DNA from: Bradyrhizobium manausense
Lineage (GTDB): Bacteria > Pseudomonadota > Alphaproteobacteria > Rhizobiales > Xanthobacteraceae
Reading direction: 5' to 3'
DNA length: 64,000 nt
NCBI RefSeq assembly: GCF_018130615.1
Contig: NZ_JAFCKB010000001.1
Span: forward strand, 62,001-126,000
The translations under genes were made by a program, and so were the position numbers. Below are positions 38,176 through 47,462 of the stretch, piece by piece. Under the pieces are notes generated by a model, which worked only from the letters and a program-made list of their open reading frames with translations, had not been told where the DNA came from and did no database searches. The stretch's first letter is position 1; the number at the start of each line of letters is the position of its first letter.

Positions 38176-39015
38176 ATGAGAACTCGTCCGCACGAGGACA
38201 TCGTGACCGTTCCCCGCACGGCCATTGGAAATCGGCTATTGGCGGCGTTGCCGCCCGCGGATCTCGGTTTGCTCACGCCCCACTTCCAGAAGGTCTCGTT
38301 CGAACCCGATGCCGTCCTGGTGCGATCGGGCGATGAACTCGACCCGGTTTATTTTCCCCATAGCGGCGCCATCGCCTTCATGCTCGATATGCCGGACGGG
38401 CAAACGGCCGCGACCACCTTGATGGGACGGGAAGGCGCCTTGGCCTCGTTCTCCGTGCTCGGCCCGTCGCTTTCATCCGTGACCGCGGTCGCGCGCATAG
38501 CCGGCACCGCATCGCTGATCTCCGCCGCCAAATTTCGCGCTGCCTATGCGCAAAGCGCGGCGATCAGGAATGTCGTGCAGGTCCACGCCCGCGCCGTGCT
38601 CTTGCAGCTCCAGCACGTCGCCGCTTGCAACGCGCTGCACCGGGTGGACGGCCGCATGGCGCGATGGCTCCTGCAGCTTCACGACCGCGTTCCCGACGAC
38701 CTGCTTCCGGTGACGCAAGAGGTGCTAGCGCAATTGGTTGGGGTGCGGCGGACGACGGTGACACTGACGATGAGCAAGCTGCGCGAGGCCGGTGCCATAC
38801 CGAGCGAGCGGCGCGGATTTGTAGAGATCCATCGGGCGCGGCTCGAGAGGATCGCATGCGATTGCTACAAGCTCATGCAACGCAAGATCGACCGGATGTA
38901 TTGCCAGGAATTGGCGCCGCCGCAGCCTGCCGATACCCCGTTCCGGGAAAGCACCATCGCCGCCTCGGACGGAGCGGGCGGTGAATCCAAGGCCGTCTCG
39001 CGGGCGGGAAGATAG
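38176..39015 (+). CDS. Crp/Fnr-family transcriptional regulator
   Basis: A 279-residue regulator. The cyclic-nucleotide-binding-like domain (PHFQKVSFEPDAVLVRSGDELDPVYFPHSGAIAFML) is followed by a helix-turn-helix, VTQEVLAQLVGVRRTTVTLTMSKLREAGAI. It lacks the N-terminal FNR cysteines, so it is not an FNR-type oxygen sensor. A C-terminal tail of about 35 residues is Ala/Ser-rich. The ATG at 38176 has an AGGG site; an upstream ATG at 38149 lacks one. It is flanked by the broken and the intact citE-like genes. Confidence 0.87.
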   Translation: MRTRPHEDIVTVPRTAIGNRLLAALPPADLGLLTPHFQKVSFEPDAVLVRSGDELDPVYFPHSGAIAFMLDMPDGQTAATTLMGREGALASFSVLGPSLSSVTAVARIAGTASLISAAKFRAAYAQSAAIRNVVQVHARAVLLQLQHVAACNALHRVDGRMARWLLQLHDRVPDDLLPVTQEVLAQLVGVRRTTVTLTMSKLREAGAIPSERRGFVEIHRARLERIACDCYKLMQRKIDRMYCQELAPPQPADTPFRESTIAASDGAGGESKAVSRAGR

Positions 39016-39073
39016 AGAGCGGAGCCTGGAATCCGGGCGCAGAAAAGCGTATCTCGCTTTTTCGAGTGACGCC

Positions 39074-39955
39074 TCAGCCCTTCCCCATCGCCGCAATCGC
39101 ATCCGCGATCGCGATCGTGCGCCTGGCCATGTCGGCGTGCAGGCGCTCCACCATCGCGCCGTCGAGACGGATCGCGCCGCGCGAAACGTTCTCCGGCAGC
39201 TCGAACGCCGCGATGATCTTTCGCGCACGCGCGACCTCTTCCTCGGGCGGCGTGAAGATCGCGTTGCAGGCATCGATCTGCGACGGATGGATCAGCGTCT
39301 TGCCGTCGAAGCCGAGGTCGCGCGCTTGCGCGCATTCGGTGGCGAAACCATCGGAATTGGCGATGTCGCTGTAGGGACCATCGAGGATCTCGAGGCCGGC
39401 GGCGCGCGTCGCCAGGATGCAATGCGTGATCATCGGGATCATCGCGGCGCGGCCGGGCAGCATCTTGATGCGCGTCTCGCGCGAGATGTCGTTCGGCCCG
39501 AACACGAAACCGGAGAGGCGGCTCGATGGATCGCGGCCGGCCTCGGCCAGCTCCTCGGCATGCAGCACCGCGCGTGCGGTCTCGATCATGGCCCAGACCT
39601 TCACGGTTGGCGCGGCGCCGAGCCCGGCGAGGTCGCGGCCGATGGTCTGGAGATCCTCGATGCTTGAAACCTTGGGAACCAGGATGCCGTCAGGCGATGC
39701 CTTGGCGGCCATTGCGACGTCATCCGCCCACCATGGCGTGTCGAGGCCGTTGGTCCGGATCAGGATCTCGCGCTTGCCGAAGCCTTTGGCGGCGATCGCG
39801 GCGGCGATGCCGTCACGCGCCACCGCCTTGGCATCGGGGGCGACGGAATCCTCGAGATCGAGAATGAGGCCGTCGGCGGCGAGGTTCCTGGCCTTTTCCA
39901 ATGCGCGGGGGTTGGAGCCGGGCATGAACAAATGGCTGCGGCGCGGGCGGGTCAT
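39074..39955 (-). CDS. CitE-like CoA ester lyase (HpcH/HpaI family)
   Basis: A 293-residue TIM-barrel lyase of the citrate-lyase-beta/malyl-CoA-lyase type. The start RPRRSHLFMPGSNPRALEKA, the metal-binding Glu/Asp segments LILDLEDSV and VFGPNDISRETR, and CD end GFDGKTLIHPSQI are standard. It is not adjacent to citrate lyase alpha/gamma genes, so it is probably a stand-alone CoA lyase (malyl-CoA, methylmalyl-CoA or similar). The ATG at 39955 has a GGAAGGAA site. Its 3' end is duplicated in the pseudogene at 37.7-38.0 kb. Confidence 0.9.
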   Translation of the reverse strand: MTRPRRSHLFMPGSNPRALEKARNLAADGLILDLEDSVAPDAKAVARDGIAAAIAAKGFGKREILIRTNGLDTPWWADDVAMAAKASPDGILVPKVSSIEDLQTIGRDLAGLGAAPTVKVWAMIETARAVLHAEELAEAGRDPSSRLSGFVFGPNDISRETRIKMLPGRAAMIPMITHCILATRAAGLEILDGPYSDIANSDGFATECAQARDLGFDGKTLIHPSQIDACNAIFTPPEEEVARARKIIAAFELPENVSRGAIRLDGAMVERLHADMARRTIAIADAIAAMGKG

Positions 39956-40066
39956 GCTGACGTTCCTTCCGGTTTCCTCATCTCTATTATGACCGAAGCC
40001 GATAGCATTTGGACTGCCTATTCGAAAGGCTTGTTCGCCCCTGCGGTATATGATTAGGCATAGGCC

Positions 40067-40711
40067 ATGATCACATTCCCGAAGCATTTGCTGGAAGGCT
40101 ACAGCGCCTTCGCCACCCAGCGGCTGCCGGCCGAGCAGCACCGCTACCGCGAGCTGTCAGTCAAGGGACAGTTCCCGGAAGTCATGGTGATCGGCTGTTG
40201 CGACAGCCGCGTCGCGCCGGAAACCATTTTCGACGTCGGTCCGGGCGAATTGTTCGTGGTCCGCAACATCGCCAACCTGGTGCCGGTGTATCAGCCCGAC
40301 GGCAACGCGCACGGCGTCTCGGCCGCGCTGGAATATGCCGTGACGGTGCTGAAGGTGAAGCACATCGTCATCCTCGGCCACGCCCAATGCGGCGGCATCC
40401 GCGCTTTCGTCGACAAGATCGAGCCGCTGACGCCCGGCGACTTCATCGGCAAATGGATGCAGATGTTCATCAAGCCGGGCGAGGTGGTCGAGCAGCGCAA
40501 CCACGAGACCATGGCGCAATTCGTCGAGCGCATCGAGAAGGCCGCGGTGTTCCGCAGCCTGGAGAACCTGATGACGTTCCCGTTCGTGCGCAAGGCGGTC
40601 GAGGGCGGCCAGATGCAGCTGCACGGCGCCTATTTCGGCGTCGCGGAGGGAACGCTGTTCGTGCTGGACAAGGCGAGCAAGGAATTCAGGAGCGCGCGGA
40701 GCGTGGTGTAA
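40067..40711 (+). CDS. Beta-class carbonic anhydrase
   Basis: A 214-residue beta carbonic anhydrase. Zinc ligands are Cys44, His105 and Cys108 (GCCDSRVAPE, GHAQCGGI), with Asp46/Arg48 as the catalytic dyad. It interconverts CO2 and bicarbonate in the cytoplasm, supplying bicarbonate for biosynthesis. There is no signal peptide. It is transcribed divergently from the citE-like gene and is convergent with asd across a 38-bp repeat. Confidence 0.95.
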   Translation: MITFPKHLLEGYSAFATQRLPAEQHRYRELSVKGQFPEVMVIGCCDSRVAPETIFDVGPGELFVVRNIANLVPVYQPDGNAHGVSAALEYAVTVLKVKHIVILGHAQCGGIRAFVDKIEPLTPGDFIGKWMQMFIKPGEVVEQRNHETMAQFVERIEKAAVFRSLENLMTFPFVRKAVEGGQMQLHGAYFGVAEGTLFVLDKASKEFRSARSVV

Positions 40712-40748
40712 GGGCGAGGTTTCGTAAGCTGCCGCGTCAAGCGAGATC

Positions 40749-40786
40749 GTCGTCCCGGACAAGCGCAAGCGCAGATCCGGGACGAC
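40749..40786. repeat. 38-bp palindromic repeat, copy 2
   Basis: Starts GTCGTCCCGG and ends CCGGGACGAC, one base different from 22964-23001. Lies between convergent carbonic anhydrase and asd genes. Confidence 0.88.
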
Positions 40787-40799
40787 AGGGGAGAGTTCG

Positions 40800-41834
40800 T
40801 CAGGCCGCCTGCTTCTTCGCGCTGATCAGCTTGCGGTTGATCAGCACTTCCGCGATCTGGATCGCGTTGAGGGCTGCGCCCTTGCGAAGATTGTCGGACA
40901 CGCACCACAGCACGAGACCGTTCTCCACCGTCGCATCCTCGCGGATGCGGCTGATGTAGGTTGCGTCCTCGCCGGCCGCTTCATAGGGCGTGGCGTAGCC
41001 GCCCGGCTCCTGCTTGTCGATGACGAGGCAGCCCGGCGCCGTGCGCAGGATGTTGCGCGCTTCATCCGCGCTGATCGGGTTCTCGAACTCGATGTTGACG
41101 GCCTCGGAATGGCCGACGAACACCGGCACGCGCACGCAGGTCGCGGAGAGCTTGATCTTGGGATCAAGAATCTTCTTGGTCTCCGCCATCATCTTCCACT
41201 CTTCCTTGGTGTAGCCGTCCTCCATGAAGACGTCGATGTGGGGGATGACGTTGAAGGCGATGCGCTTGGGGAATTTCTTACTGACCAGATCCTGGTTGGT
41301 GTAGACGGCCTTGGTCTGCGCGAACAACTCGTCCATGCCGTCCTTGCCGGCACCCGACACCGATTGATAGGTCGAGACCACGACGCGCTTGATGTTGGCC
41401 TTGTCGTGCAGCGGCTTCAGCGCGACCACGAGCTGCGCGGTCGAGCAGTTCGGGTTGGCGATGATGTTCTTCTTCTTGAAGCCCGCCGTCGCATCCGCGT
41501 TCACTTCCGGCACGATCAGCGGCACGTCCGGATCCATGCGCCAGGCCGAGGAATTGTCGATCACGACCGCGCCGGCGGCACCGATCTTCGGCGACCATTC
41601 CTTCGACACTTCGCCGCCCGCCGACATCAGGCAGATATCGACGTCGGAGAAATCATAGTGCTCGAGCGCCTTGCACTTCAGTGTGCGGTCGCCATAGGAG
41701 ACCTCGACGCCGACGCTGCGGCGCGACGCGAGCGCCACGACCTCGTCCGCGGGGAATTTGCGCTCATCCAGGATGTTGAGCATTTCCCGTCCGACATTGC
41801 CGGTCGCGCCGACGACTGCGACTTTGTAACCCAT
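40800..41834 (-). CDS. asd: Aspartate-semialdehyde dehydrogenase
   Basis: A 344-residue enzyme reducing aspartyl phosphate to aspartate semialdehyde, the branch point for lysine/DAP, threonine and methionine. The nucleotide fold starts VAVVGATGNVGREML, the catalytic Cys130 is in ANPNCSTAQLV, and the active-site His segment is VPVFVGHSEAVNIEF. Length is standard. Together with dapF (20.4 kb) it feeds meso-diaminopimelate synthesis. Confidence 0.97.
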   Translation of the reverse strand: MGYKVAVVGATGNVGREMLNILDERKFPADEVVALASRRSVGVEVSYGDRTLKCKALEHYDFSDVDICLMSAGGEVSKEWSPKIGAAGAVVIDNSSAWRMDPDVPLIVPEVNADATAGFKKKNIIANPNCSTAQLVVALKPLHDKANIKRVVVSTYQSVSGAGKDGMDELFAQTKAVYTNQDLVSKKFPKRIAFNVIPHIDVFMEDGYTKEEWKMMAETKKILDPKIKLSATCVRVPVFVGHSEAVNIEFENPISADEARNILRTAPGCLVIDKQEPGGYATPYEAAGEDATYISRIREDATVENGLVLWCVSDNLRKGAALNAIQIAEVLINRKLISAKKQAA

Positions 41835-41951
41835 CGTTCACTCTCCGATGAAAAAGCCCGTTTCCTGAAGCTGACGCTTAAACAGGAAGAGCAGCGCTTC
41901 TATGCGAGAACCGGCCTCAAGACAACGTTGGACCATGCCTGAAGGCCGTGG

Positions 41952-42740
41952 ATGCAGTCGCCTGAGGCCGGCACGGCCGTTAGCCCCACCCAGATCCATC
42001 TGGCGCTCGCCACTTTCGCCGACGAGGTCGTCGGCACGCTGGCGCGCCTGTTCGCCTATGTGGGGGCGCTGGCTCTGTTTGCCATCCTCGCGCTGGCAGG
42101 GCTCGGCCAGCTCCCCGATCTGCGCGACGATGAGCCCGCTTCGAAGCCAGGCTGGGCCGTGGCGGACCGCTCGCATCCGGCCTTCGCCGTCAATCGACTC
42201 GATTCATCAGAAAAAACAGCCTCTTACACCATTCTCAGACATCCCGAAGGCGGCCGGCGCGACGTGATGCGCTGGGCGGGCGAGGCGGACAAGCCGGTGG
42301 CCGCGCTCGAGATCTACCGGGAAGGCAGCGAATTCGACGTGACGCGGCCGGCGACATCCGGCCTCGCCGTCCAGATGGGCCTGGATGCCGCGACGGCATT
42401 CGAGCAGGCCGGCCTGATCGACACCAAATTCGGCCCTGTCGCCTTGTTCCGGCCGGTCGATACCATCGCGGGTACGCCTGCCTGCCTGGGCTACCTCAAG
42501 CGCAACGAGGACCCGGCGCTCCAGATCTCCGGCTTCTCCTGCCAGGGCGACACGATGCCGGCCCGGCGCGCGGCGATCGCCTGCACCCTGAACCGGCTGA
42601 CGCAGCTCGCCTCGGGCAACGAGCCGAAGCTCGCGGAATTGTTCGCCCATGCGGAGCTGAAGCGTCGCGCCTGCGATTCTCCGGGTTCGGCGGACTGGCT
42701 GCTCGGCGCCGCGAATGCGCAATTGCGCGGGGCGCTTTGA
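41952..42740 (+). CDS. Membrane-anchored hypothetical protein
   Basis: A 262-residue protein with one strong helix (ALALFAILALAGL, residues about 38-55) and a larger soluble domain beyond. The sequence downstream of residue 75 (YTILRHPEGGRRDVMRW ... GYLKRNEDPALQISGFSCQG) resembles Bradyrhizobium proteins of unknown function. Three or four cysteines occur in the soluble part. Because the helix is at the N-terminal side the domain is likely periplasmic, though topology is not fixed. Divergent from asd (117 bases). No function assigned. Confidence 0.78.
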   Translation: MQSPEAGTAVSPTQIHLALATFADEVVGTLARLFAYVGALALFAILALAGLGQLPDLRDDEPASKPGWAVADRSHPAFAVNRLDSSEKTASYTILRHPEGGRRDVMRWAGEADKPVAALEIYREGSEFDVTRPATSGLAVQMGLDAATAFEQAGLIDTKFGPVALFRPVDTIAGTPACLGYLKRNEDPALQISGFSCQGDTMPARRAAIACTLNRLTQLASGNEPKLAELFAHAELKRRACDSPGSADWLLGAANAQLRGAL

Positions 42741-42896
42741 GACGCACCTGGCTCAAGTCGCTGGTATCCATGCAACTTTTGCCGGCGCGCCCGATTATTC
42801 CGTCCTGGTGTGACTGAATTGACCTAGTTGCGGCCACCCCGGCCGGGCTAGTATGGGAGTGAAATCGACTGGCGGCATGCCGCTGAAGGGGACGTG

Positions 42897-43280
42897 ATGA
42901 GCTCGAATTTCTTTGTCGCGAACAAACTGGCGACCTTGCTTGCGGCAGGCGCCGCGATGGCTGTGGCCTTCGCTGCACCGGCTTCGGCCGACACCAAGAC
43001 CAAGCGCTATGACGATCGCGGCCGGCCGATCTACGGCCCGAGCGGCCCCAATGCGGTCTACCAGCAGGGCCGCACCCGCATTTACGTGAGCAAGCGCTCC
43101 TGGCTCGACGGCGGCACCGAGGTCAATCCGGGCGACCGCAAGTTCAGCGATTACGCCTTCCCGCCGGCGGTGGGCTATCCGTCCTTTGCCCGCGAAAACC
43201 TCAACCGCCCGATCGATCGCCAGCCGCTGGCGACGCCGGCCGATGTCGGCGGCTATCCGCAGAATTTCCCGCTGTACTGA
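42897..43280 (+). CDS. Secreted hypothetical protein
   Basis: A 127-residue exported protein. Its signal peptide (residues 1-32, ending ASA-DT) is followed by a YDDRGRPIYGPSGPNAVYQQ segment and TRIYVSKRSWLDGGTEVNPG, then a Pro/Tyr-rich end. The ATG at 42897 (after AAGGGGACGTG) is preferred to the overlapping GTG at 42894. Followed by a strong terminator. It resembles Bradyrhizobium proteins of unknown function. Confidence 0.8.
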   Translation: MSSNFFVANKLATLLAAGAAMAVAFAAPASADTKTKRYDDRGRPIYGPSGPNAVYQQGRTRIYVSKRSWLDGGTEVNPGDRKFSDYAFPPAVGYPSFARENLNRPIDRQPLATPADVGGYPQNFPLY

Positions 43281-43300
43281 GCGGACGTAACTTTCGAATC

Positions 43301-43329
43301 AAAAGGCCGGGCTCACGCCCGGCCTTTTT
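43301..43329 (+). terminator. Intrinsic terminator after the secreted protein gene
   Basis: AGGCCGGGC / GCCCGGCCT stem with a TCAC loop, then TTTTTG. Confidence 0.92.
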
Positions 43330-43414
43330 GTTTTTGCGAGGTGCCGCAGGGTGGGCAAAGGCGCAACGCGCCGTGCCCACGATCTCTTGGCGATCGCTGT
43401 AGAAGTTGAGAGCT

Positions 43415-43516
43415 GTCATTCCGGTGCGGCTCGGAGAGCCGAACCCGGAATCTCGAGATTCCCCGGTGCGCAATTGCGCGCCTGAGGTCTGGTCCTTCGG
43501 ACCATCCCGGAATGAC
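43415..43516. repeat. Dispersed composite palindromic repeat
   Basis: Begins GTCATTCCGG and ends TCCCGGAATGAC. Its last 31 bases (starting GGTCTGGTCCTTCGGACCAT) are identical to the end of the sdhA-sdhB repeat at 55736-55815. Confidence 0.85.
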
Positions 43517-43527
43517 AGCACCCATCG

Positions 43528-44640
43528 TTACGCGTGCAGCTTCTGCAGCTCCTTCAAGATCGCTTCGCCCATCTGCGTGGTCGAGGCGGCGGTCGTGCCT
43601 TCCGACTTGATGTCGGCGGTGCGCAGGCCGCTGGCGAGCACGGCGGCAATCGCAGCGTCGACCTTGTCGGCGAGCGCGCCCATGTCGAAGGAGTAGCGCA
43701 GCGCCATGCCGAACGACGAGATCATCGCAATCGGATTGGCGAGACCTTGGCCTGCGATGTCAGGCGCCGAGCCGTGCACGGGCTCGTACAGCGCCTTGCG
43801 CTTCTTGCTCTTGACGTCGATCTCGCCGAGCGAGGCCGAGGGCAGCATGCCGAGCGAGCCGGTCAGCATCGCCGCGATGTCGGACAGCATGTCGCCGAAC
43901 AGATTGTCGGTGACGATGACGTCGAACTGCTTCGGCCACTTCACCAGCATCATGCCGCCGGAATCGGCAAGCTGGTGCTCGAGCGTGACGTCGGGATATT
44001 CGCGCTTGTGGACCGCCGTCATGACCTCGTTCCAGAGCACGCCCGACTTCATGACGTTGCGCTTCTCCATCGACGTCACCTTGTTCTTGCGCTTCCGGGC
44101 CAACTCGAAGGCGACGCGGCCGATCCGCTCGATCTCATAGGTGTCGTAGACCTGGGTATCGATGGCGCGCTTCTGGCCGTTGCCGAGATCAGTGATGGTC
44201 TTCGGCTCGCCGAAATAGACGCCGCCGGTGAGCTCGCGCACGATGACGATGTCGAGGCCCTCGACCGCCTCACGCTTCAGGCTCGACGCGTCGGCCAGCG
44301 CCGGATAGCACACGGCCGGGCGAAGGTTGGCGAACAAAGCGAGATCCTTGCGCAGGCGCAGCAGGCCGGCTTCGGGACGGACCTCGTAGGGCACGGCATC
44401 CCACTTCGGGCCGCCGACCGCGCCGAAGATGATGGCGTCGGCGGCCAGCGCCTTGGCCATGTCGCCCTCGGAGATCGACACCTTGTGGGCATCATAGGCC
44501 GAGCCGCCGACGAGGCCGGTATCGGTCTCGAACTTGGCGATCCCGGCCGAATTGAGCCAATCGATCAGCCGCTTCACCTCGCCCATCACCTCGGGGCCGA
44601 TACCGTCACCGGGGAGCAGCAGCAATTTATGGGTCGCCAT
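43528..44640 (-). CDS. leuB: 3-isopropylmalate dehydrogenase
   Basis: A 370-residue oxidative decarboxylase giving 2-oxoisocaproate in leucine synthesis. Seen are [17 protein letters not shown], the substrate-binding [40 protein letters not shown] and [20 protein letters not shown]. It is on the opposite strand from leuC and leuD and about 9 kb from leuD, so the three genes are separately expressed. Confidence 0.97.
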   Translation of the reverse strand: MATHKLLLLPGDGIGPEVMGEVKRLIDWLNSAGIAKFETDTGLVGGSAYDAHKVSISEGDMAKALAADAIIFGAVGGPKWDAVPYEVRPEAGLLRLRKDLALFANLRPAVCYPALADASSLKREAVEGLDIVIVRELTGGVYFGEPKTITDLGNGQKRAIDTQVYDTYEIERIGRVAFELARKRKNKVTSMEKRNVMKSGVLWNEVMTAVHKREYPDVTLEHQLADSGGMMLVKWPKQFDVIVTDNLFGDMLSDIAAMLTGSLGMLPSASLGEIDVKSKKRKALYEPVHGSAPDIAGQGLANPIAMISSFGMALRYSFDMGALADKVDAAIAAVLASGLRTADIKSEGTTAASTTQMGEAILKELQKLHA

Positions 44641-44772
44641 GGTCGTTTCCTCTGAGATCGAAATTCGGCCGGAGTGCTAGAGCGGCGTTGCGCGCTTGGC
44701 AAGACACCATTGCCGCCGCGCGGCTGTGCAAGGCGGGCAGGGCCTGCCACACTGGCGAGGCCGGAGTACCCC

Positions 44773-45972
44773 TTGCTCGCCCCAGATCGCCTACCCGTCG
44801 CTCATCCCGCGCGGCTGATCCTGACCCTGTCGCTGGCCGCAACCGTCGGGCTCGGCATCGGCCGCTTTGCCTATGCGCTGGTGCTGCCGGACATGCGGGA
44901 GGACCTCGGCTGGTCCTACTCGGCGGCCGGTTTCATGAACACCATCAACGCCGTCGGCTACCTCGTCGGCGCGCTTGCGGCGTCCCGGCTGATCCAGCGC
45001 GTCGGCTGGGCGGCGGCGATCCGGGGCGGAACCGTGGCCTGCGTCGCTGCGCTCGCCACTTGCGCGCTGACGGGGAATTTCATCGCGCTGAGCCTGGCGC
45101 GCCTCGTGCTGGGCCTCGGGGCCGCAGCCGGCTTCGTTGCCGGCGGCGCGCTCGCCGCCACCATCGCGCAGTCGCAGCCCGCGCGGGCCAATTTCCTGCT
45201 GAGTTTGTTTTATGCCGGGCCCGGCATCGGCATTCTCTGCTCCGGACTGATCGCACCCTTCACGTTGCAGCATTTCGGCCCCGGCTCGTGGTGGATCGTG
45301 TGGTGGGCGATGACGCTGCTGTCGGTGGCGATGACCGTGCCGCTGTTCCTGGTCCGGATCGAGAGCCGCGCGCGCTTCACCGAAGGCAGCCACGCAGCGT
45401 TCGCGATTCTGCCGGTGCTGATCTATCTCGCCGCCTACTTCCTGTTCGGCGCCGGCTACATCGCCTACATGACCTTCATGATCGCCTATGTGCGCGACGG
45501 CGGCGGCGGGCCGGCGGCGCAGGCCGCGTTCTGGAGTCTGATCGGCCTCAGCGCCTTCGTCACGCCTTGGGCCTGGCGCGGTGTGCTCGCGCTCGACCGC
45601 GGCGGCCTCGCCACCGCCATCATCCTCGGCACCAACGCGCTCGGCGCGGCCCTGCCGATCCTCGGGCATTCGCCGGCATGGCTCGCAGTCTCTGCGGTCG
45701 TGTTCGGCGTCGCCTTCTTCGCCGTGGTCGGCTCGACCACTGCGTTCGTCCGCTTCAATTATCCGCCGGAGATGTGGCCGACCGCGATCGCGGCGATGAC
45801 GATCTCGTTCGGCGTCGGCCAGACGCTGGGGCCGATCGTGGTCGGCGCCATCACGGATGCACTGGGGAGCCTGAGCTACGCGCTGAATGTGTCGGCGGCG
45901 CTGCTGGTATTGGGGGCGGTGCTGGCGTTGTGCCAGCGGAAGGTGGGGCCGAAAGCGGCGAATGGCGAGTAG
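44773..45972 (+). CDS. MFS transporter (YbfB/YjiJ family)
   Basis: A 399-residue major facilitator with about twelve helices. The start of the family is LTLSLAATVGLGIGRFAYALVLPDM and a further conserved block is GFMNTINAVGYLVGAL; the C-terminal half has SFGVGQTLGPIVVGAI. The TTG at 44773 (MLAPDRLPV) has a GGAG site eight bases upstream; an ATG at 44674 would add 33 poorly hydrophobic residues. The substrate is unknown. Divergent from leuB. Confidence 0.9.
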   Translation: MLAPDRLPVAHPARLILTLSLAATVGLGIGRFAYALVLPDMREDLGWSYSAAGFMNTINAVGYLVGALAASRLIQRVGWAAAIRGGTVACVAALATCALTGNFIALSLARLVLGLGAAAGFVAGGALAATIAQSQPARANFLLSLFYAGPGIGILCSGLIAPFTLQHFGPGSWWIVWWAMTLLSVAMTVPLFLVRIESRARFTEGSHAAFAILPVLIYLAAYFLFGAGYIAYMTFMIAYVRDGGGGPAAQAAFWSLIGLSAFVTPWAWRGVLALDRGGLATAIILGTNALGAALPILGHSPAWLAVSAVVFGVAFFAVVGSTTAFVRFNYPPEMWPTAIAAMTISFGVGQTLGPIVVGAITDALGSLSYALNVSAALLVLGAVLALCQRKVGPKAANGE

Positions 45973-46034
45973 CCAGTGGCGAATTGTGAGCCGCGGGCGC
46001 CTTACGACTCGCCACTCCCCATTCGCTACTCGCT
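45959..46034. repeat. Inverted-repeat element between MFS and oxidoreductase genes
   Basis: GAATGGCGAGTAGC... and ...CCATTCGCTACTCGC are inverted, with an inner AGTGGCGAAT / ACTCGCCACT pair. It covers the 65-base gap between the convergent MFS and oxidoreductase genes and enters the last codons of the MFS frame (NGE). Confidence 0.7.
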
Positions 46035-46037
46035 GCA

Positions 46038-46820
46038 TCAGCTCCCGCTGTACGAATTATACCCCTGGTCTTCCCAATAGCCGCCCTTGTAGTCGTTGGT
46101 GACTTCCATCGAGACCACGTATTTCGGGTTCTTGAAGCCGAGCTTTGTCGGCACGCGGATCTTCATCGGAAAACCATAGGCGCGCGGCAGGATCTCGTTT
46201 GCATATTTGAACGTCATCTGGGTTTGCGGATGCAGCGCGGTGCGCATGTCGAGCGGCGAATTGTAGCCATCCTTGTCGGCGCACTGGAACCAGACATATT
46301 TCGCGCGCGTATCGGCGCCGATCAGCTTCAGGAAATCGCGGAGCGGCGTGCCGGTCCAGCTGCCGATCGCGCTCCAGCCCTCGACGCAGATGTGGCGGGT
46401 GATCTGCGTGACCTGCGGCAGCTTGTAGAGCTCGGGGAGCGTCCACGATTTCTTGTTGTCGACGAGGCCGCGCACCTCGAGCTTCCAGTCGTCGGCCGCG
46501 ATATCGGGCGCATCGTCGAGATCGTAATAGGCGTTGAACGGGAACGGCTTTGTAATCGCACTCTCGGGGAAGGTCGGCGCCAGCGCGTCGGGATTGAAGA
46601 TGAAATCCTGCACGGCGTCGTTGAATTTCGAGACCGTCTTCAGCACCTCTTCGGCTGACGACGAATCAATGACGTCGCAGCCAGTGAGCAGCGTCAGCGC
46701 ACCCAGGCTGGCGCCGCCGGCGATGAAGCGGCGGCGGGTGAGGTCGGGCATCACCTTGATGGAGTCCTTGATCAGCAGCCGCTTGTCGACGCCGGGGATC
46801 AGGAATGAACGCTTGGCCAT
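46038..46820 (-). CDS. Tat-exported molybdopterin-dependent oxidoreductase (MsrP/sulfite-oxidase fold)
   Basis: A 260-residue protein with the sulfite-oxidase/YedY molybdopterin fold. The twin-arginine signal LTRRRFIAG (residues 28-36) runs into a lipobox-like LLTGC with Cys48, so it may be a lipoprotein. The molybdenum-ligand cysteine is Cys145 in RHICVEGWS. Its length is shorter than MsrP. Together with the cytochrome b gene just upstream (12 bases apart) it likely forms a periplasmic enzyme with a membrane electron donor. A repair function for methionine sulfoxide is possible, but the substrate is not proven. Confidence 0.9.
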   Translation of the reverse strand: MAKRSFLIPGVDKRLLIKDSIKVMPDLTRRRFIAGGASLGALTLLTGCDVIDSSSAEEVLKTVSKFNDAVQDFIFNPDALAPTFPESAITKPFPFNAYYDLDDAPDIAADDWKLEVRGLVDNKKSWTLPELYKLPQVTQITRHICVEGWSAIGSWTGTPLRDFLKLIGADTRAKYVWFQCADKDGYNSPLDMRTALHPQTQMTFKYANEILPRAYGFPMKIRVPTKLGFKNPKYVVSMEVTNDYKGGYWEDQGYNSYSGS

Positions 46821-46832
46821 GATTGTTCTCCC

Positions 46833-47462
46833 TCACCGCCCGATGATCATCGCGCGCAGGCTCTTCGGCACCAGCAGCGCAAGCAGGACGTGAATGACGA
46901 GGAACGCGCAGATCGCGGCCATGCAGAAGAAGTGCACGTAACGCGCGGTCGGATAATCGCCGAACAGCATCACCAGATAATAAAGCTGCACCGGCTTCCA
47001 CATCGACAGGCCCGACAGCACGATCAACACGCCGACGACGATGATGCCGGCATAGAGCAGCCGCTGCACGTAATTGTAGACGGTGAGATCGTCATGGCCG
47101 AGCTTGAACGTCAGCGCAGCCCTGACATCGTGGAGCACGCCTGATGGCGTGATCGGCAGCAGTTTCCTGGCGAAGCGGCCGGATGCGATGCCCGTGATGA
47201 GATAGGCGAGGCCGTTGATCATCAGCAGCCACATCGCCGCAAAATGCCAGAGCAGGCCGCCGCCGAGCCAGCCGCCGAGCGTGTACTCGCGCGGAAAGCT
47301 GAAACCGAACAGGGGGGAAGCGTTGTATATCTGCCAGCCCGACAGGATCATCAGGACCATGGCGACCGCGTTGGTCCAGTGCATCACCCGGACCCAGGTC
47401 GGCTGAATCACCTTGGCCGGCTTGGCGCTGATCTGCTCGTCGGTCATTGCAAGGCTCGACAT
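46833..47462 (-). CDS. Cytochrome b561-type membrane subunit
   Basis: A 209-residue integral membrane protein of the Ni,Fe-hydrogenase cytochrome b type, with four to five helices and conserved His residues (TWVRVMHWTNAV, LLWHFAAMWLLM, YVHFFCMAAICAFLVIHVLLAL) that can bind two b hemes. Such proteins pass electrons from the quinone pool to a periplasmic partner; here the partner is the molybdopterin protein downstream. It is not MsrQ (YedZ), which is the usual partner of MsrP. The start ATG at 47462 is read after a GAACCATC region. Confidence 0.9.
   Translation of the reverse strand: MSSLAMTDEQISAKPAKVIQPTWVRVMHWTNAVAMVLMILSGWQIYNASPLFGFSFPREYTLGGWLGGGLLWHFAAMWLLMINGLAYLITGIASGRFARKLLPITPSGVLHDVRAALTFKLGHDDLTVYNYVQRLLYAGIIVVGVLIVLSGLSMWKPVQLYYLVMLFGDYPTARYVHFFCMAAICAFLVIHVLLALLVPKSLRAMIIGR

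Noticed and set aside
36443-39955. An insertion sequence or genomic island with att sites
   Set aside because: No transposase, integrase, tRNA or terminal repeats other than the citE duplication could be found.
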